64,000 nucleotides of DNA from an uncultured Paracoccaceae bacterium. Its GTDB lineage: Bacteria; Pseudomonadota; Alphaproteobacteria; Rhodobacterales; Rhodobacteraceae. The stretch covers positions 844,032 through 908,031 of the forward strand of contig CANMKS010000001.1 in the NCBI GenBank assembly GCA_947498645.1, in the 5' to 3' direction. A model generated the notes under the pieces. The model had not been told where the DNA came from and made no database searches. It saw only the letters and a program-made list of their open reading frames with translations. A program made the position numbers and the translations under genes. Of the stretch, positions 44,424-54,060 are shown piece by piece; position 1 is the first letter of the stretch; the number at the start of each line of letters is the position of its first letter.

Positions 44424-45939
44424 CAGCACGCCCTCCCCGATCACAAAGCCAAAACAGGGCAAAACTGATCACCAGCAAAAGCAAACCGGCACTTGCCGCG
44501 GTCTCCATCCGGTAAGCCCCCATCAGGCGGTACATGGCAAGCGGCAGTGTTTCCTCGCCTTGCCCCGCAAACAACGCGATAACGCCTAGGTCACCCATCG
44601 ACAGGGCGGCGGCCAACCCGGTGGCAAACCCCAAGGGGCGGCGGACACGCGGTAGAACGATCAGGCGGACGAAGCTCCAGCCACGGAGATCAAGCGATGC
44701 AGCCAGACGCGCGTAATCGGTCATCACCTGGGTCACCGCAGGTGCCACGCTACGCAAGGCAAAAGGCAACGCCAAAGTGGCATTGGCAAGCATGGTCACC
44801 AGCAAAGCCACATCAGAAGGGCGTACAAAAGGAAAGACGATCAAGAACGCCCCGGTGCCAACAACCAGACCCGATGCTGCCAAAGGCAACACCCCGACCA
44901 CAGCAACAACGGCGCCACCACGCAAAGCCAGCGCAAGTGCCATGCTCACACATAAGCCCGCTGATCCGGCTGCGACCAAAACCGACCGCCCCGCCGCTGC
45001 CCAGATGCTGTCTGACAGGTCAAACAGCCCCGGAAGGCCGCGCAAGACGACCATCACCAAAGGCACAAGCAGGAACAGCGCCGCAAACAGAATCCAGAAG
45101 GCATCCAACGCAAGCCTGCCCATGTCCCATCGCTGCACAACACGATCCAGGCCGGGGCCAACCTCATCACGCGCCGTCACGCGCCACGCCAGAAAGGCCG
45201 CACCGACGCAAAGCCCAAACTGGATGCAAGCCAACAGCGCCGCTTTGCCAAGGTCAAAATCAAAGCGCAGCGCCTGATAAATCGCCAGCTCAACCGTTGT
45301 GGCACGCGGGCCACCCCCCATCGTCAGGGCGACGGCAAAGCTTGTCAGGCAAATCAGAAAGATCACAAGGAAGGTGCTTGGCACGACCGCCCGCAGCATC
45401 GGCCACTCCAACAGACGGCCAACAGGGGCCTTGAGTGATGCAGCCAGGCGAAACCGCTCTGCCGGGATGGCAAGCCAGCCTTGCAGAATGAACCGAATGG
45501 CCAGGGGCAGGTTGAAAAAGACATGGGCCAGGACCACGCCATGCAAGCCAAAGATCGAAATGGGTGGCAGACCAAACGCGGCCAGAACGCTGTTGAGAAC
45601 ACCATCGCGGCCGAAGACCGCCAACAGCCCCAGTACGGCAACAATCACGGGCAACAGGAACGGCGCGCCCAAAAGCGTGATGAGCAAATGCCGCCCCGGA
45701 AAGCGCCTGCGCGCCAACGCCCGCGCAACCGGGACTGCAAGGGCGACGCTGATCGCTGCCGAAAGCAAGGATTGCAGGATAGTAAATTCGATTGCCGCCC
45801 AATCAGCGGCGGCCAATCCACTGCCCCATTCGGCACGCCAGGCAACAGCGCCCAACGTGCCAAGGGTCAGCATCAGCACCAGTGCCGCCGCAGCGGCACC
45901 GGGCCAGCGCGCGGTTATTGCGACAGAGCTGTGCGCCAT
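44410..45939 (-). CDS. thiP: Thiamine ABC transporter permease
   Basis: 509-residue fused permease with about 12 helices and two EAA-type loops (FRLAASLKAPVGRLLEWPML and YARLAASLDLRGWSFVRLIVLP), the duplicated layout of ThiP. The ATG at 45939 overlaps thiB by 25 bases. It works with ThiB and ThiQ under the upstream TPP riboswitch. Confidence 0.93.
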   Translation of the reverse strand: MAHSSVAITARWPGAAAAALVLMLTLGTLGAVAWRAEWGSGLAAADWAAIEFTILQSLLSAAISVALAVPVARALARRRFPGRHLLITLLGAPFLLPVIVAVLGLLAVFGRDGVLNSVLAAFGLPPISIFGLHGVVLAHVFFNLPLAIRFILQGWLAIPAERFRLAASLKAPVGRLLEWPMLRAVVPSTFLVIFLICLTSFAVALTMGGGPRATTVELAIYQALRFDFDLGKAALLACIQFGLCVGAAFLAWRVTARDEVGPGLDRVVQRWDMGRLALDAFWILFAALFLLVPLVMVVLRGLPGLFDLSDSIWAAAGRSVLVAAGSAGLCVSMALALALRGGAVVAVVGVLPLAASGLVVGTGAFLIVFPFVRPSDVALLVTMLANATLALPFALRSVAPAVTQVMTDYARLAASLDLRGWSFVRLIVLPRVRRPLGFATGLAAALSMGDLGVIALFAGQGEETLPLAMYRLMGAYRMETAASAGLLLLVISFALFWLCDRGGRADADA

Positions 45940-46904
45940 GCTTCCAATGCCATGTCGCGTTGCCGCGCAGCCTCTTCCGACGGCCACAAAAGCCAGACAT
46001 CGGGATCAAGCAAGGTTTCGAAACCGGCGGGCAAGCCATCTTCTGGCATCACGGCAGGATACATCCAGTTGGTCGTCGGGATCACACTTTGGAACCCGTC
46101 AGACACCATGAATGTCATGAACTGGTCTGCCAGCTCTGGCTGATCTGTGCCGGCCAGTTTGCCCGCGACCTCGACCTGCATGTAATGACCTTCTTCAAAG
46201 CCCCATGCGACCTTGCTGTCATCCTCCTCTGCGATCAGGTGATAGGCGGGTGATGTGGTGTAGGACAGTACGGCGTCTGCCTCGCCCTCAAGGAACATGC
46301 CGTATGCCTCGGACCAGCCGGGGGTGACGGTCACGATATTGTCGGACAGGTCCGTCCAGAACGCTCCCGCATTCTCGCCATAGACGGTATGAACCCACAT
46401 CAACAGGCCAAGGCCGGGTGTGGATGAACGCGGGTCCTGGATCACAACCTTGATGTCACTGTCGGCCAGCGCCTGCAAAGAGGTGGGCGCATCCGCACCG
46501 GCGCTGCCGACAAACGCAAAATAACCCCAGTCGAAAGGCAGAAATTCCGCGTCCGCCCACTCGATCGGCAAATCCAGATCAGCATTGACGCCATGCGGCG
46601 CAAAAAGGCCTGTTTCGCGGGCTGCCGCAGTCAGGTTGGTATCCAGACCCAGCACGATGTCTGCTTCGGTGCGCGGTCCTTCCAACTGCAGGCGCGCCAG
46701 CAAGGCGGCGCCATCGCCTGCACCCACGAATTGCAGATCGCAGGCGCATTCTGCCTCAAACGCGGCTTCAATCGCGGGGCCGGGGCCCCACTCGCTGACA
46801 AAACTGTCGTATGTCAAAACTTGCAGCACTGGGGTCTCGGCCATGGCGCTTGTGGCACCAAGGGCAAGTCCCGCAACAACTGGCAGATAGGTGGTCTTTT
46901 TCAT
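45915..46904 (-). CDS. thiB: Thiamine-binding periplasmic protein
   Basis: 329-residue binding protein with signal peptide ending TSAMAE. ThiB family blocks include LTYDSFVSEWGPGPAIEAAFE, ADIVLGLDTNL, DWGYFAFV, QDPRSSTPGLGLLMW and LSYTTSPAYH. The start at 46904 (MKKTTYL) was preferred over an ATG four codons upstream because GGAGGATACG lies just before it. First gene after the TPP riboswitch. Confidence 0.95.
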   Translation of the reverse strand: MKKTTYLPVVAGLALGATSAMAETPVLQVLTYDSFVSEWGPGPAIEAAFEAECACDLQFVGAGDGAALLARLQLEGPRTEADIVLGLDTNLTAAARETGLFAPHGVNADLDLPIEWADAEFLPFDWGYFAFVGSAGADAPTSLQALADSDIKVVIQDPRSSTPGLGLLMWVHTVYGENAGAFWTDLSDNIVTVTPGWSEAYGMFLEGEADAVLSYTTSPAYHLIAEEDDSKVAWGFEEGHYMQVEVAGKLAGTDQPELADQFMTFMVSDGFQSVIPTTNWMYPAVMPEDGLPAGFETLLDPDVWLLWPSEEAARQRDMALEAWRTALSQ

Positions 46905-46952
46905 CGTATCCTCCAAATGCGACGGGCGGAATGGGGGATAGCGGGACTGCTA

Positions 46953-47040
46953 AACCTTCCCTCCGCCGGTCTTAACCGGTTCAGGTTCTACGGGTCCGTG
47001 CGTCGCACATCTCAGCCAGTGATTGGCCCCCCGAGGTGCG
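46953..47040 (-). ncRNA. TPP riboswitch (THI element)
   Basis: Minus-strand leader of thiB with conserved TPP-aptamer blocks in order: CACCTCGGGGGGCC, GGCTGAGA, GACCCGTAGAACCTGAACCGGTTA, and ACCGGCGGAGGGAAGG. It ends about 50 bases before the thiB start. It should switch thiBPQ off when thiamine pyrophosphate is plentiful. Confidence 0.95.
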
Positions 47041-47134
47041 CCCTAGCTAGGATGGATTGCCGCAGGACGCAAGCGAAAGCACTTGAGCCTCATTGCCACC
47101 CCCGCTAGACCCGACCGGCAAAGGGAGAGCGCCT

Positions 47135-48238
47135 ATGTCGATCAACAGTTTCGGTCATCTGTTTCGCTTCACCACTTGGGGTGAAAGCCATGGGCCCGCT
47201 TTGGGTGCAACAATTGACGGTTGCCCGCCCGGCGTGGCGCTGGAGGCCCCAATGATCCAGCAATGGATGGACAAGCGCCGCCCCGGCCTGAACAAGAATA
47301 CAACCCAGCGGAACGAGGCGGACGCCGTCGAAATCCTGTCCGGCGTGTTTGAGGGCAAGACGACAGGCACACCGATCCAGCTGATGATCCAGAACACCGA
47401 CCAGCGGTCAAAGGACTATGGCGATATCGCCAACACGTTCCGCCCTGGACATGCGGATATCACCTATCACCAGAAATACGGACTGCGCGATTATCGCGGC
47501 GGTGGCCGGTCTTCGGCGCGCGAAACGGCCGCGCGGGTTGCCGCCGGCGGTGTGGCGCGCGAAGCGATCAAGATGATCGCGCCCAAAGTGCAGATCAAAG
47601 GGTACATGACCCAGATGGGCACAAAGCAGATCGATCGATCCAAGGTTGATTGGAGCGAAATCGACAAGAATGATTTCTTCTGCCCGGATGCAGATGCCGC
47701 TGCTGAATGGAACGACTATCTGGCGTGGCTGCGCAAGGATGATCATAACTCGGTCGGGGCAATCATCGAAGTTGTGGCGCGTGGCGTCCCAGCGGGTATC
47801 GGCGCGCCGATTTATGCCAAGTTGGACACTGATCTGGCCGCGGCCATGATGTCGATCAACGCCGTCAAAGGCGTTGAGATCGGCGAAGGTATGGGCGCCG
47901 CGGCGCTGACGGGTCGCGACAATGCGGACGAGATTTTCATGGGTCAAGGCGGGCCAGAGTATGCGTCAAACCATGCCGGTGGCATTCTTGGCGGGATCAG
48001 CACCGGACAGGATGTCGTGGTGCGCTTTGCAGTCAAACCAACGTCGTCAATCCTGTCTCCGCGCAAGTCTATCCGTATGGATGGGTCGGAAACCGAGGTG
48101 ATCACGAAGGGCCGCCATGATCCCTGCGTTGGCATCCGGGCTGTGCCAGTGGGCGAGGCGATGATGGCCTGTGTGATCCTTGACCATTTGCTGTTGGATC
48201 GCGGGCAAACGGGTGGGGTACGTGGATCCATCGGGTAA
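47135..48238 (+). CDS. aroC: Chorismate synthase
   Basis: 367-residue chorismate synthase, last step of the shikimate pathway (EPSP to chorismate, reduced FMN needed). Signatures present are [47 protein letters not shown] and the late [34 protein letters not shown] 47135 follows GGGAGAGCGCCT. Its stop TAA lies within the second 26-bp palindrome. Confidence 0.97.
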   Translation: MSINSFGHLFRFTTWGESHGPALGATIDGCPPGVALEAPMIQQWMDKRRPGLNKNTTQRNEADAVEILSGVFEGKTTGTPIQLMIQNTDQRSKDYGDIANTFRPGHADITYHQKYGLRDYRGGGRSSARETAARVAAGGVAREAIKMIAPKVQIKGYMTQMGTKQIDRSKVDWSEIDKNDFFCPDADAAAEWNDYLAWLRKDDHNSVGAIIEVVARGVPAGIGAPIYAKLDTDLAAAMMSINAVKGVEIGEGMGAAALTGRDNADEIFMGQGGPEYASNHAGGILGGISTGQDVVVRFAVKPTSSILSPRKSIRMDGSETEVITKGRHDPCVGIRAVPVGEAMMACVILDHLLLDRGQTGGVRGSIG

Positions 48239-48260
48239 GGTGGATCTTGATCCACCTTAC
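48235..48260. repeat. 26-bp palindrome GTAAGGTGGATC-TT-GATCCACCTTAC, copy 2
   Basis: Same element as 43709-43734 with TT at the centre. It lies between convergent aroC and the EamA gene, and its two ends supply the TAA stop codons of both. It probably acts as a bidirectional hairpin. Confidence 0.9.
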
Positions 48261-49117
48261 TGTTTGGACAGCTGCACCGCCAAAATACCACCTGCGATAA
48301 TCGCCACACCCACAACGTCCAACGCGCCGATCTCTTCGCTCAGGATCACGGCGGCAGTGGCCACCCCCAGGAATGGATTGAGAAAGTGAAAGGTCGAGGC
48401 CTTCACCGCACCGATACGCCCAACCAGCAGGAACCACACAAGCGTCGCAGCCAATCCCGGCACCAGCGTAGTGTAGACAAAGGCAACAACCAACTGCCAG
48501 TTCCAAGTGACGTCCCAAACCTCAAACGTCAGTGCAGGCACCCAAAGGATCGCGCTGCCGACCAGCATCTGCAAACCCACGATCATCAGAACATTCCCAC
48601 CAGAGGATGCACCCAAGACAGCCAATGTGGCGATGGTCAGGGATACAACCCCGATCACGCACAGGATCAGACCGTAGACATCAACCCCGCCTTGCAGCCG
48701 CGCCCCCATGATCAGCACCACACCGATCACGCCGGCAATCAGCCCTGCGATCCCCAGCGGCCTGACCCGATTACCAAAGATCAACCAGCCCGCAAGCGCC
48801 ACCAGCAAGGGCATCGTCGAGGCAATGATCGCCGCCAAGGACGCGGGAATCGTCTGCATCGCCACAAAGTTTAGCCCCAGATAAAGGGCGTTCTGGCAGA
48901 TTCCAAAGACTACAACGCCAAGCCATTGTGTGCGGCTCAGCCGCGCTGATTGTCCCAACATCCACGCGATCAGGACACCCAACAGGCCAGAGATAAGAAA
49001 CCGCAACGCAAGTGCAGATAGCGGCGGTGCATATTCCACGATAATGCGGGCCGAGGTAAAGGCGGATGACCACATCAGGGCAAACGCAAGGCCCATGCCG
49101 ATTGCTTTGATATCCAT
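48257..49117 (-). CDS. EamA/DMT-family transporter
   Basis: 286-residue membrane protein with about ten helices in two EamA repeats (FALMWSSAFTSARIIVEYAPPLSALALRF; second half from LILCVIGVVSLTIATLAV to LNPFLGVATAAVILSEEIG). Likely an exporter of metabolites or amino acids. I start it at ATG 49117, preceded by AAAGGGGATGGTC; ATG 49123 is also possible. It is divergent from the ArsR gene. Confidence 0.88.
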   Translation of the reverse strand: MDIKAIGMGLAFALMWSSAFTSARIIVEYAPPLSALALRFLISGLLGVLIAWMLGQSARLSRTQWLGVVVFGICQNALYLGLNFVAMQTIPASLAAIIASTMPLLVALAGWLIFGNRVRPLGIAGLIAGVIGVVLIMGARLQGGVDVYGLILCVIGVVSLTIATLAVLGASSGGNVLMIVGLQMLVGSAILWVPALTFEVWDVTWNWQLVVAFVYTTLVPGLAATLVWFLLVGRIGAVKASTFHFLNPFLGVATAAVILSEEIGALDVVGVAIIAGGILAVQLSKQ

Positions 49118-49219
49118 GACCATCCCCTTTGGATCAGCCATTACCGAATTGGCCAGCACCGATGCAACCAGCAAAGTACCAACCGCACCGCCCGATCAGC
49201 AGCATGGCAATAAACCAAT

Positions 49220-49237
49220 TGATTAATTAACTAATCA
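49220..49237. promoter_or_regulatory. ArsR-type operator
   Basis: TGATTA-ATTAAC-TAATCA, an inverted repeat in an AT-rich gap, 16 bases before the ArsR start. The sequence is typical of small winged-helix repressor sites and probably autoregulates the pair; it could also affect the divergent EamA gene. Confidence 0.6.
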
Positions 49238-49252
49238 GTTTATTAAGAGTGC

Positions 49253-49594
49253 ATGAATCAGTCCGAGCAACTTGATGCCGTTTTTATGGCACTGGCCAAC
49301 CCAACCCGGCGGGCAATCCTTGCCCGGCTAGCCCAGCAGGGTGAGGCGGCGGTCAACACTTTGGCAGAGCCATTTGAGATGAGCCTGCCCGCCATTTCCA
49401 AGCACATCCGCGTCTTGGAGGCCGCCGGTCTGATCACACGCGGGCGGAACGCCCAGTTCAGGCCTTGCACGTTGAATGCGAAACCGCTGGAGGCCGTCGC
49501 ACATTGGACGGATCAATACCGGCACATCTGGGACGCACGATTTGATGCAATGGACCATATCATCCAAGCAATGAAGGAAACCGAAGATGACTGA
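49253..49594 (+). CDS. ArsR-family transcriptional regulator
   Basis: 113-residue winged-helix repressor. ALANPTRRAILARL begins the domain, and the recognition helix is MSLPAISKHIRVLEAAGLI. No metal-binding Cys motif (CxC) is visible, so it is one of the many non-metal ArsR proteins paired with SRPBCC proteins. Overlaps the next gene by 8 bases. Confidence 0.92.
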   Translation: MNQSEQLDAVFMALANPTRRAILARLAQQGEAAVNTLAEPFEMSLPAISKHIRVLEAAGLITRGRNAQFRPCTLNAKPLEAVAHWTDQYRHIWDARFDAMDHIIQAMKETEDD

Positions 49595-50075
49595 TCAACA
49601 GGAATGGGTAAGGATTGTCCGCGATTTCGCTGCACCGATCGACACGGTCTGGGCAATGTGGACAGATCCCGGTCTGTTCAAACAATGGTACGGGCCCATG
49701 GGGATGACGATCCCTACTGCCGAGATGGATGTCACCATCGGTGGTATCCGCAAGATCTGCATGGAAATGAACACGCCCGAACGCAAGATGAGTATGTGGT
49801 TCACCGGCGTCTACAAAGAGATTAACCGCCCGGCGCGACTGGTCTACACCGAAAGCATGTGCGACGCGGATGGGGTGATCATGTCACCGCAAGCGATGGG
49901 TATGCCCGAGGGGCACCCTGACGTCACAGAAGTCATCGTTGAACTGACAGAGGCGAACGGAACAACAACCATGACAATGGTCCATGTCGGCGTGCCTGAA
50001 GGGTCTGCTGGTGGTGGTGGCTGGTCTCAGGCCTTTGACAAACTCGCCGCGCTGCTGGAAGGGTCAGCGGTCTAG
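49587..50075 (+). CDS. SRPBCC/AHSA1-domain protein
   Basis: 162-residue START-fold protein of the AHSA1 (activator of Hsp90 ATPase-like) group. It has the typical RDFAAPIDTVWAMWTDPGLFKQWYGPMGMT start and GGGGWSQAFDKLAALL end. Such proteins bind hydrophobic ligands; function is unknown. It is translationally coupled to the ArsR gene and almost certainly regulated by it. AAGGAAACCGAAG precedes the ATG. Confidence 0.9.
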   Translation: MTDQQEWVRIVRDFAAPIDTVWAMWTDPGLFKQWYGPMGMTIPTAEMDVTIGGIRKICMEMNTPERKMSMWFTGVYKEINRPARLVYTESMCDADGVIMSPQAMGMPEGHPDVTEVIVELTEANGTTTMTMVHVGVPEGSAGGGGWSQAFDKLAALLEGSAV

Positions 50076-50097
50076 CAATCCCCAACCCAATGAAAAA

Positions 50098-50120
50098 GGG
50101 CCACCCGATCCGGGCGGCCC
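50098..50120 (+). terminator. Hairpin terminator after AHSA1 gene
   Basis: GGGCCACCCG-ATC-CGGGCGGCCC forms a GC-rich stem with one mismatch, preceded by AAAAA on the plus strand and so suited to terminate minus-strand transcription too. It lies between convergent genes (50075 and 50157). Confidence 0.65.
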
Positions 50121-50156
50121 ATTCTATCTCTGCATCGGGCCTCTGGGCCGGATGGC

Positions 50157-50447
50157 TTAGCCGTTTACGCTGTCTTTCAGCGCTTTGGCGATTGTCATTT
50201 TGACAACCTTGTCAGCGTCTTTCTTGATCTGCTCACCCGTGGCAGGGTTGCGGACCATACGCTCTGGACGCTCGCGGCAGTAGATTTTGCCAACGCCGGG
50301 AAGTGTCACAGCGCCGCCGCCGGATACTTCTTTGGTGATGATGCCTGTCACAGCGTCAAGTGCAGCGCCTGCTGCCTTCTTGTCCATGCCTGTTTCATCG
50401 GCGAGTGCAGATACAAGCTGCGCCTTCGTCAGTGGTTTTGTTGCCAT
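50157..50447 (-). CDS. HU-family DNA-binding protein
   Basis: 96-residue histone-like protein. It has the N-terminal LTKAQLVSALADETGMDKKAAGAALDAV helices, the VTLPGVGKIYCRERPERMVRNPATGE arm (NP in the DNA-intercalating position) and C-terminal KVVKMTIAKALKDSVN. GAGGAGA lies before the ATG at 50447. The arm differs somewhat from HupB, so it may be a variant HU. Confidence 0.93.
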   Translation of the reverse strand: MATKPLTKAQLVSALADETGMDKKAAGAALDAVTGIITKEVSGGGAVTLPGVGKIYCRERPERMVRNPATGEQIKKDADKVVKMTIAKALKDSVNG

Positions 50448-50579
50448 TTTACTGTTCTCCTCATTTGCCCCAGCAGTAGGGCCTGTTACGGGCACATTAA
50501 ACGGTATCTTGTGTCACACCACAACGATTAGTGTAGCAAAAGAAGGGAAAATCGCGTTTTTTTGCCGCTTTTTATGTCC

Positions 50580-52061
50580 TCAGAGGAAGGCGGTCTCTTC
50601 AAAACTGCGCAATTTGCGACTGTGGATGCGTTCCAGCGGCATTTCACGTAACCGTTCCATCGCCCGAATGCCGATCATCAGATGTGCTGCGACCTGTGTT
50701 TTGTAGAATTCCGACGCCATGCCAGGCAGCTTCAGCTCTCCATGCAAAGGTTTGTCGCTGACACAAAGCAGCGTGCCATAAGGCACCCGGAAGCGGAAAC
50801 CATTCGCCGCAATCGTGGCGCTTTCCATATCCAGTGCAATGGCCCGAGACTGCGACAGACGCTGCACCGGGCCCGCCTGTTCGCGCAGCTCCCAGTTGCG
50901 ATTGTCGATCGTTGCAACCGTGCCCGTCCGCATGATCCGTTTGAGGTCATAACCTTCCAATTCGGTCACATCCGCCACTGCGGTTTCAAGCGCGATCTGT
51001 ATTTCGGCAAGGGCCGGGATCGGCACCCAAACTGGCAAGTCATCGTCCAGCACGTGATCTTCGCGCAGGTAGGCGTGCGCCAGTACAAAGTCACCCAGCC
51101 GCTGCGAATTGCGCAGACCGGCACAATGCCCCACCATCAGCCAGGCATGGGGTCGCAGCACGGCAATGTGGTCGGTCGCGGTCTTTGCGTTCGACGGGCC
51201 GACACCGATGTTCACCAATGTGATCCCGCTGCCGTTCTCGCGCTTGAGGTGATACGTCGGCATCTGCGGCAGTTTTCCCGGAACCGGGATCGGGGCATCC
51301 GATTCTGTAATCTCGACATTCCCGGTGCTCACAAAACTGGTATAGCCACTTTCGGGGTCTGCCAGCATATGGCGGGCGTAGGCTTCAAACTCTTCCACAT
51401 AGAACTGGTAGTTGGTGAACAGCACATGGTTCTGGAAATGCTCGGCTGCCGTCGCGGTGTAATGCGCCAGGCGAGCAAGCGAATAGTCAACACGTTGCGC
51501 CGTAAACGGTGCCAGTGGCCGCGCACCATCAGGATAAGTGAAAGCCTCGCCATTGACGATATTGTCATGCGTTGTGCTCAGGTCTGGTACGTCGAAGCTG
51601 TCACGCAGGTTAAACTCCATCGAGCCATCTTGCGGCACGGTCAATCCGGGGTCATTTGCAGCGGCAAAATGCACCGGCATCGCGGTGCTTGATGCGCCGA
51701 TCACCACCGGTACTCCGTGGCTTTCGATCAACAGTGCAATTTGCTGCTCCAGGTAAGACGCAAAAAGATCAGGGCGGGTCACCGTTGTCGCATAGATACC
51801 CGGCTCGGCCACATGACCAAATGACAGGCGCGTGTCGGTCTTGGCATAGGTCGTCGTTGTCAGGCGGATTTCTGGATAGAACGCCCGGACCCGCGCATCG
51901 AGCTGCCCATCAGTGAGGGCCCTCGCAAAATTCTCTGACAGGAAGTTGACGGCGATCTGGTAAAGTTCCTGAAGCCGGGCGACCGCCAGTTTGGCGTCGG
52001 TAAAGCTTTCGGGTTTGGGGATATCAGGTGTCCGGATTGACACCTCTTGGGCCATATTCAT
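50580..52061 (-). CDS. amn: AMP nucleosidase
   Basis: 493-residue Amn, which hydrolyses AMP to adenine and ribose 5-phosphate. The N-terminal regulatory half is followed by a nucleoside-phosphorylase-like domain (TLVNIGVGPSNAKTATDHIAVLRPHAWLMVGHCAGL, ALDMESATIAANGFRFRVPYG with the catalytic acid region, LCVSDKPLHGELK). Its ATG overlaps the adenine deaminase stop (ATGA), giving a two-step AMP-to-hypoxanthine operon. Confidence 0.95.
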   Translation of the reverse strand: MNMAQEVSIRTPDIPKPESFTDAKLAVARLQELYQIAVNFLSENFARALTDGQLDARVRAFYPEIRLTTTTYAKTDTRLSFGHVAEPGIYATTVTRPDLFASYLEQQIALLIESHGVPVVIGASSTAMPVHFAAANDPGLTVPQDGSMEFNLRDSFDVPDLSTTHDNIVNGEAFTYPDGARPLAPFTAQRVDYSLARLAHYTATAAEHFQNHVLFTNYQFYVEEFEAYARHMLADPESGYTSFVSTGNVEITESDAPIPVPGKLPQMPTYHLKRENGSGITLVNIGVGPSNAKTATDHIAVLRPHAWLMVGHCAGLRNSQRLGDFVLAHAYLREDHVLDDDLPVWVPIPALAEIQIALETAVADVTELEGYDLKRIMRTGTVATIDNRNWELREQAGPVQRLSQSRAIALDMESATIAANGFRFRVPYGTLLCVSDKPLHGELKLPGMASEFYKTQVAAHLMIGIRAMERLREMPLERIHSRKLRSFEETAFL

Positions 52062-53854
52062 GCGTTTTCCTCGAATATCTCGGTGATTTCAAATTTGTCG
52101 ACATCAACCAAACCCAGATCAGAAATCCGTAAAGATGGGATGACGACAAGCGCCAGCAACGAATGCTGCATATAGGCGTTATTCAGTGTGCAGCCGCAGG
52201 CGGCCATTGCGGCAACCATCTGATCGGCCTTGGCGGCAACTTCAGCGGCAGGGCAATCAGACATCAGCCCGGCAATGGGTAGCTCAACCAGCGCGAGCTC
52301 TTTCCCGTCTTTCCAGACGGTCACGCCGCCGCCAACGTCGCCCAGGCGATTGGCAGCGGCCGCCATCATGGCGCGATCCGTGCCCACCACAATCATATGG
52401 TGACTGTCATGCGCAACGGTCGAGGCCACGGCCATTTTGCCACTGTACCCAAAGCCAGAGACAAAGCCATTTACGACCTTCCCAGTCGCCTGATGCCGCT
52501 CAACCAAAGCAATCTGATAAGTATCGCCTTCACCTTCGACCAGCCCGTCAACCACAGGCAGTTCAGCCGTCAGCGCCTCGGTCGGTGCCTGGTTTTCCAC
52601 AACGCCGATCACCTTGGCTTTGACCTTGTTCTTGCCGTCAGGCGCAACGATCGCGAAATCCCTATCAGTCAGTACCTTGCCCATGTTCACGGTCTGACGG
52701 GCATCTTCTGGCCAATCGTAATGCGGGCAATCGACGGTGATCTTGCCGTCCCTCGCCACGGTTTGCCCCCGCGCGATAACTTCTTCGATTGGCAGCGTGG
52801 TGAGGTCCGATGTCAAAATCACGTCGGCACGCCGTCCCGGCGCGATAGAGCCCAGTTCACGTTCCAATCCGAAATGCGTGGCGGTGTTGATCGTTGCCAT
52901 CTGCAAGGCAACCAGCGGATCACAGCCGCAGGCGATGGCATGGCGCACCACCCGGTTCATGTGGCCATCGTTAACAAGCGTGCCCGCCATGCAATCATCT
53001 GTGCATAGAATAAAGTTGCGCGGATCAAGACCCTTTTCCGTCACCGCGGTGATCTGGCTTTCCACATCATACCACGCCGACCCAAGGCGCATCATCGACC
53101 GCATCCCGTTGCGCACACGCGCAATCGCGTCGGCCTCGGCCGTGCCTTCGTGATCATCTGCGGCACCACCGGCCACATATGCAGAAAACGCGGTGCCCTT
53201 GTCAGGCGATGCGTAATGCCCGCCCACGGTTTTGCCTGCATTCATCGTTGCAGCCATTTCGGCCAGCATCTGAGGATCGCCGTTGATCACACCGGGAAAG
53301 TTCATCATCTCACCCAGGCCAATGATGCCGGGCCAGGCCATCGCCTCGGCCACGTCAGCGGCGGAAATCTCAAACCCCGTCGTCTCCAGCCCCGGCGCAG
53401 AGGGCGCGCAGGACGGCATCTGGGTGTAGATATTGACGGGCTGCATCAGCGCCTCGTCGTGCATCATACGCACGCCGCGCAGACCCAACACATTGGCGAT
53501 CTCATGTGGGTCGGTGAACATGGTTGTGGTACCATGGGGGATCACAGCGGCAGCGAATTCAGCGGGCGTCAGCATCCCCGACTCGATATGCATATGACCG
53601 TCGCACAGACCGGGGATAAGATAGCGGCCTTCCGCTTCAATCACCCGCGTTTCATCGCCAATACAATGCGACGCATCAGGGCCCACAAAGGCAAAGCGCC
53701 CTTCGGCCACTGCCACCTGCCACTCTAGGATTTCACGGGTCTGCACATTCACCAGCTTGCCGCCGCGAATAACCAGATCAGCCTTTTCCCGCCCCGCGGC
53801 CACAGCGACCAGTCGGGGGGCAACCTCGGCCCATGATTTGATGTAATGTTCCAT
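52058..53854 (-). CDS. ade: Adenine deaminase
   Basis: 598-residue amidohydrolase that deaminates adenine to hypoxanthine. Metal ligands include the CDGHMHIES motif (HxH). The TDPHEIANVLG, CTDDCMAGTLVNDGHMN and HDSHHMIVVG blocks are those of the Ade/adenosine deaminase-like II family. The start is uncertain: I use ATG 53854 because GGTGA lies 11 bases upstream; a GTG at 53869 is the alternative. Confidence 0.93.
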   Translation of the reverse strand: MEHYIKSWAEVAPRLVAVAAGREKADLVIRGGKLVNVQTREILEWQVAVAEGRFAFVGPDASHCIGDETRVIEAEGRYLIPGLCDGHMHIESGMLTPAEFAAAVIPHGTTTMFTDPHEIANVLGLRGVRMMHDEALMQPVNIYTQMPSCAPSAPGLETTGFEISAADVAEAMAWPGIIGLGEMMNFPGVINGDPQMLAEMAATMNAGKTVGGHYASPDKGTAFSAYVAGGAADDHEGTAEADAIARVRNGMRSMMRLGSAWYDVESQITAVTEKGLDPRNFILCTDDCMAGTLVNDGHMNRVVRHAIACGCDPLVALQMATINTATHFGLERELGSIAPGRRADVILTSDLTTLPIEEVIARGQTVARDGKITVDCPHYDWPEDARQTVNMGKVLTDRDFAIVAPDGKNKVKAKVIGVVENQAPTEALTAELPVVDGLVEGEGDTYQIALVERHQATGKVVNGFVSGFGYSGKMAVASTVAHDSHHMIVVGTDRAMMAAAANRLGDVGGGVTVWKDGKELALVELPIAGLMSDCPAAEVAAKADQMVAAMAACGCTLNNAYMQHSLLALVVIPSLRISDLGLVDVDKFEITEIFEENA

Positions 53855-54010
53855 CCCCAATGGTTTCACCGTTTGAGGGGAGGTTCAAGAGGTCAGATAT
53901 CATGAATTTGCGGCGGCTTTTCATCCGGGTTCAAGCGCATGACAGAGACGTTCATCGCAACCGCGACAGTCACCCAGCAACCATCGTGGCATTGATCCAG
54001 CAAACGTAAA

Positions 54011-54038
54011 GGGCCGTCAGAGTATGCTCTGACGGCCC
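54011..54038 (-). terminator. Terminator after cytochrome c gene
   Basis: GGGCCGTCAGAG-TATG-CTCTGACGGCCC, a perfect 12-base stem with a 4-base loop, 22 bases past the cytochrome c stop. On the minus strand it is followed by TTTACG. Confidence 0.85.
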
Positions 54039-54060
54039 CAAGAAATTCAGCTATCGCAGC

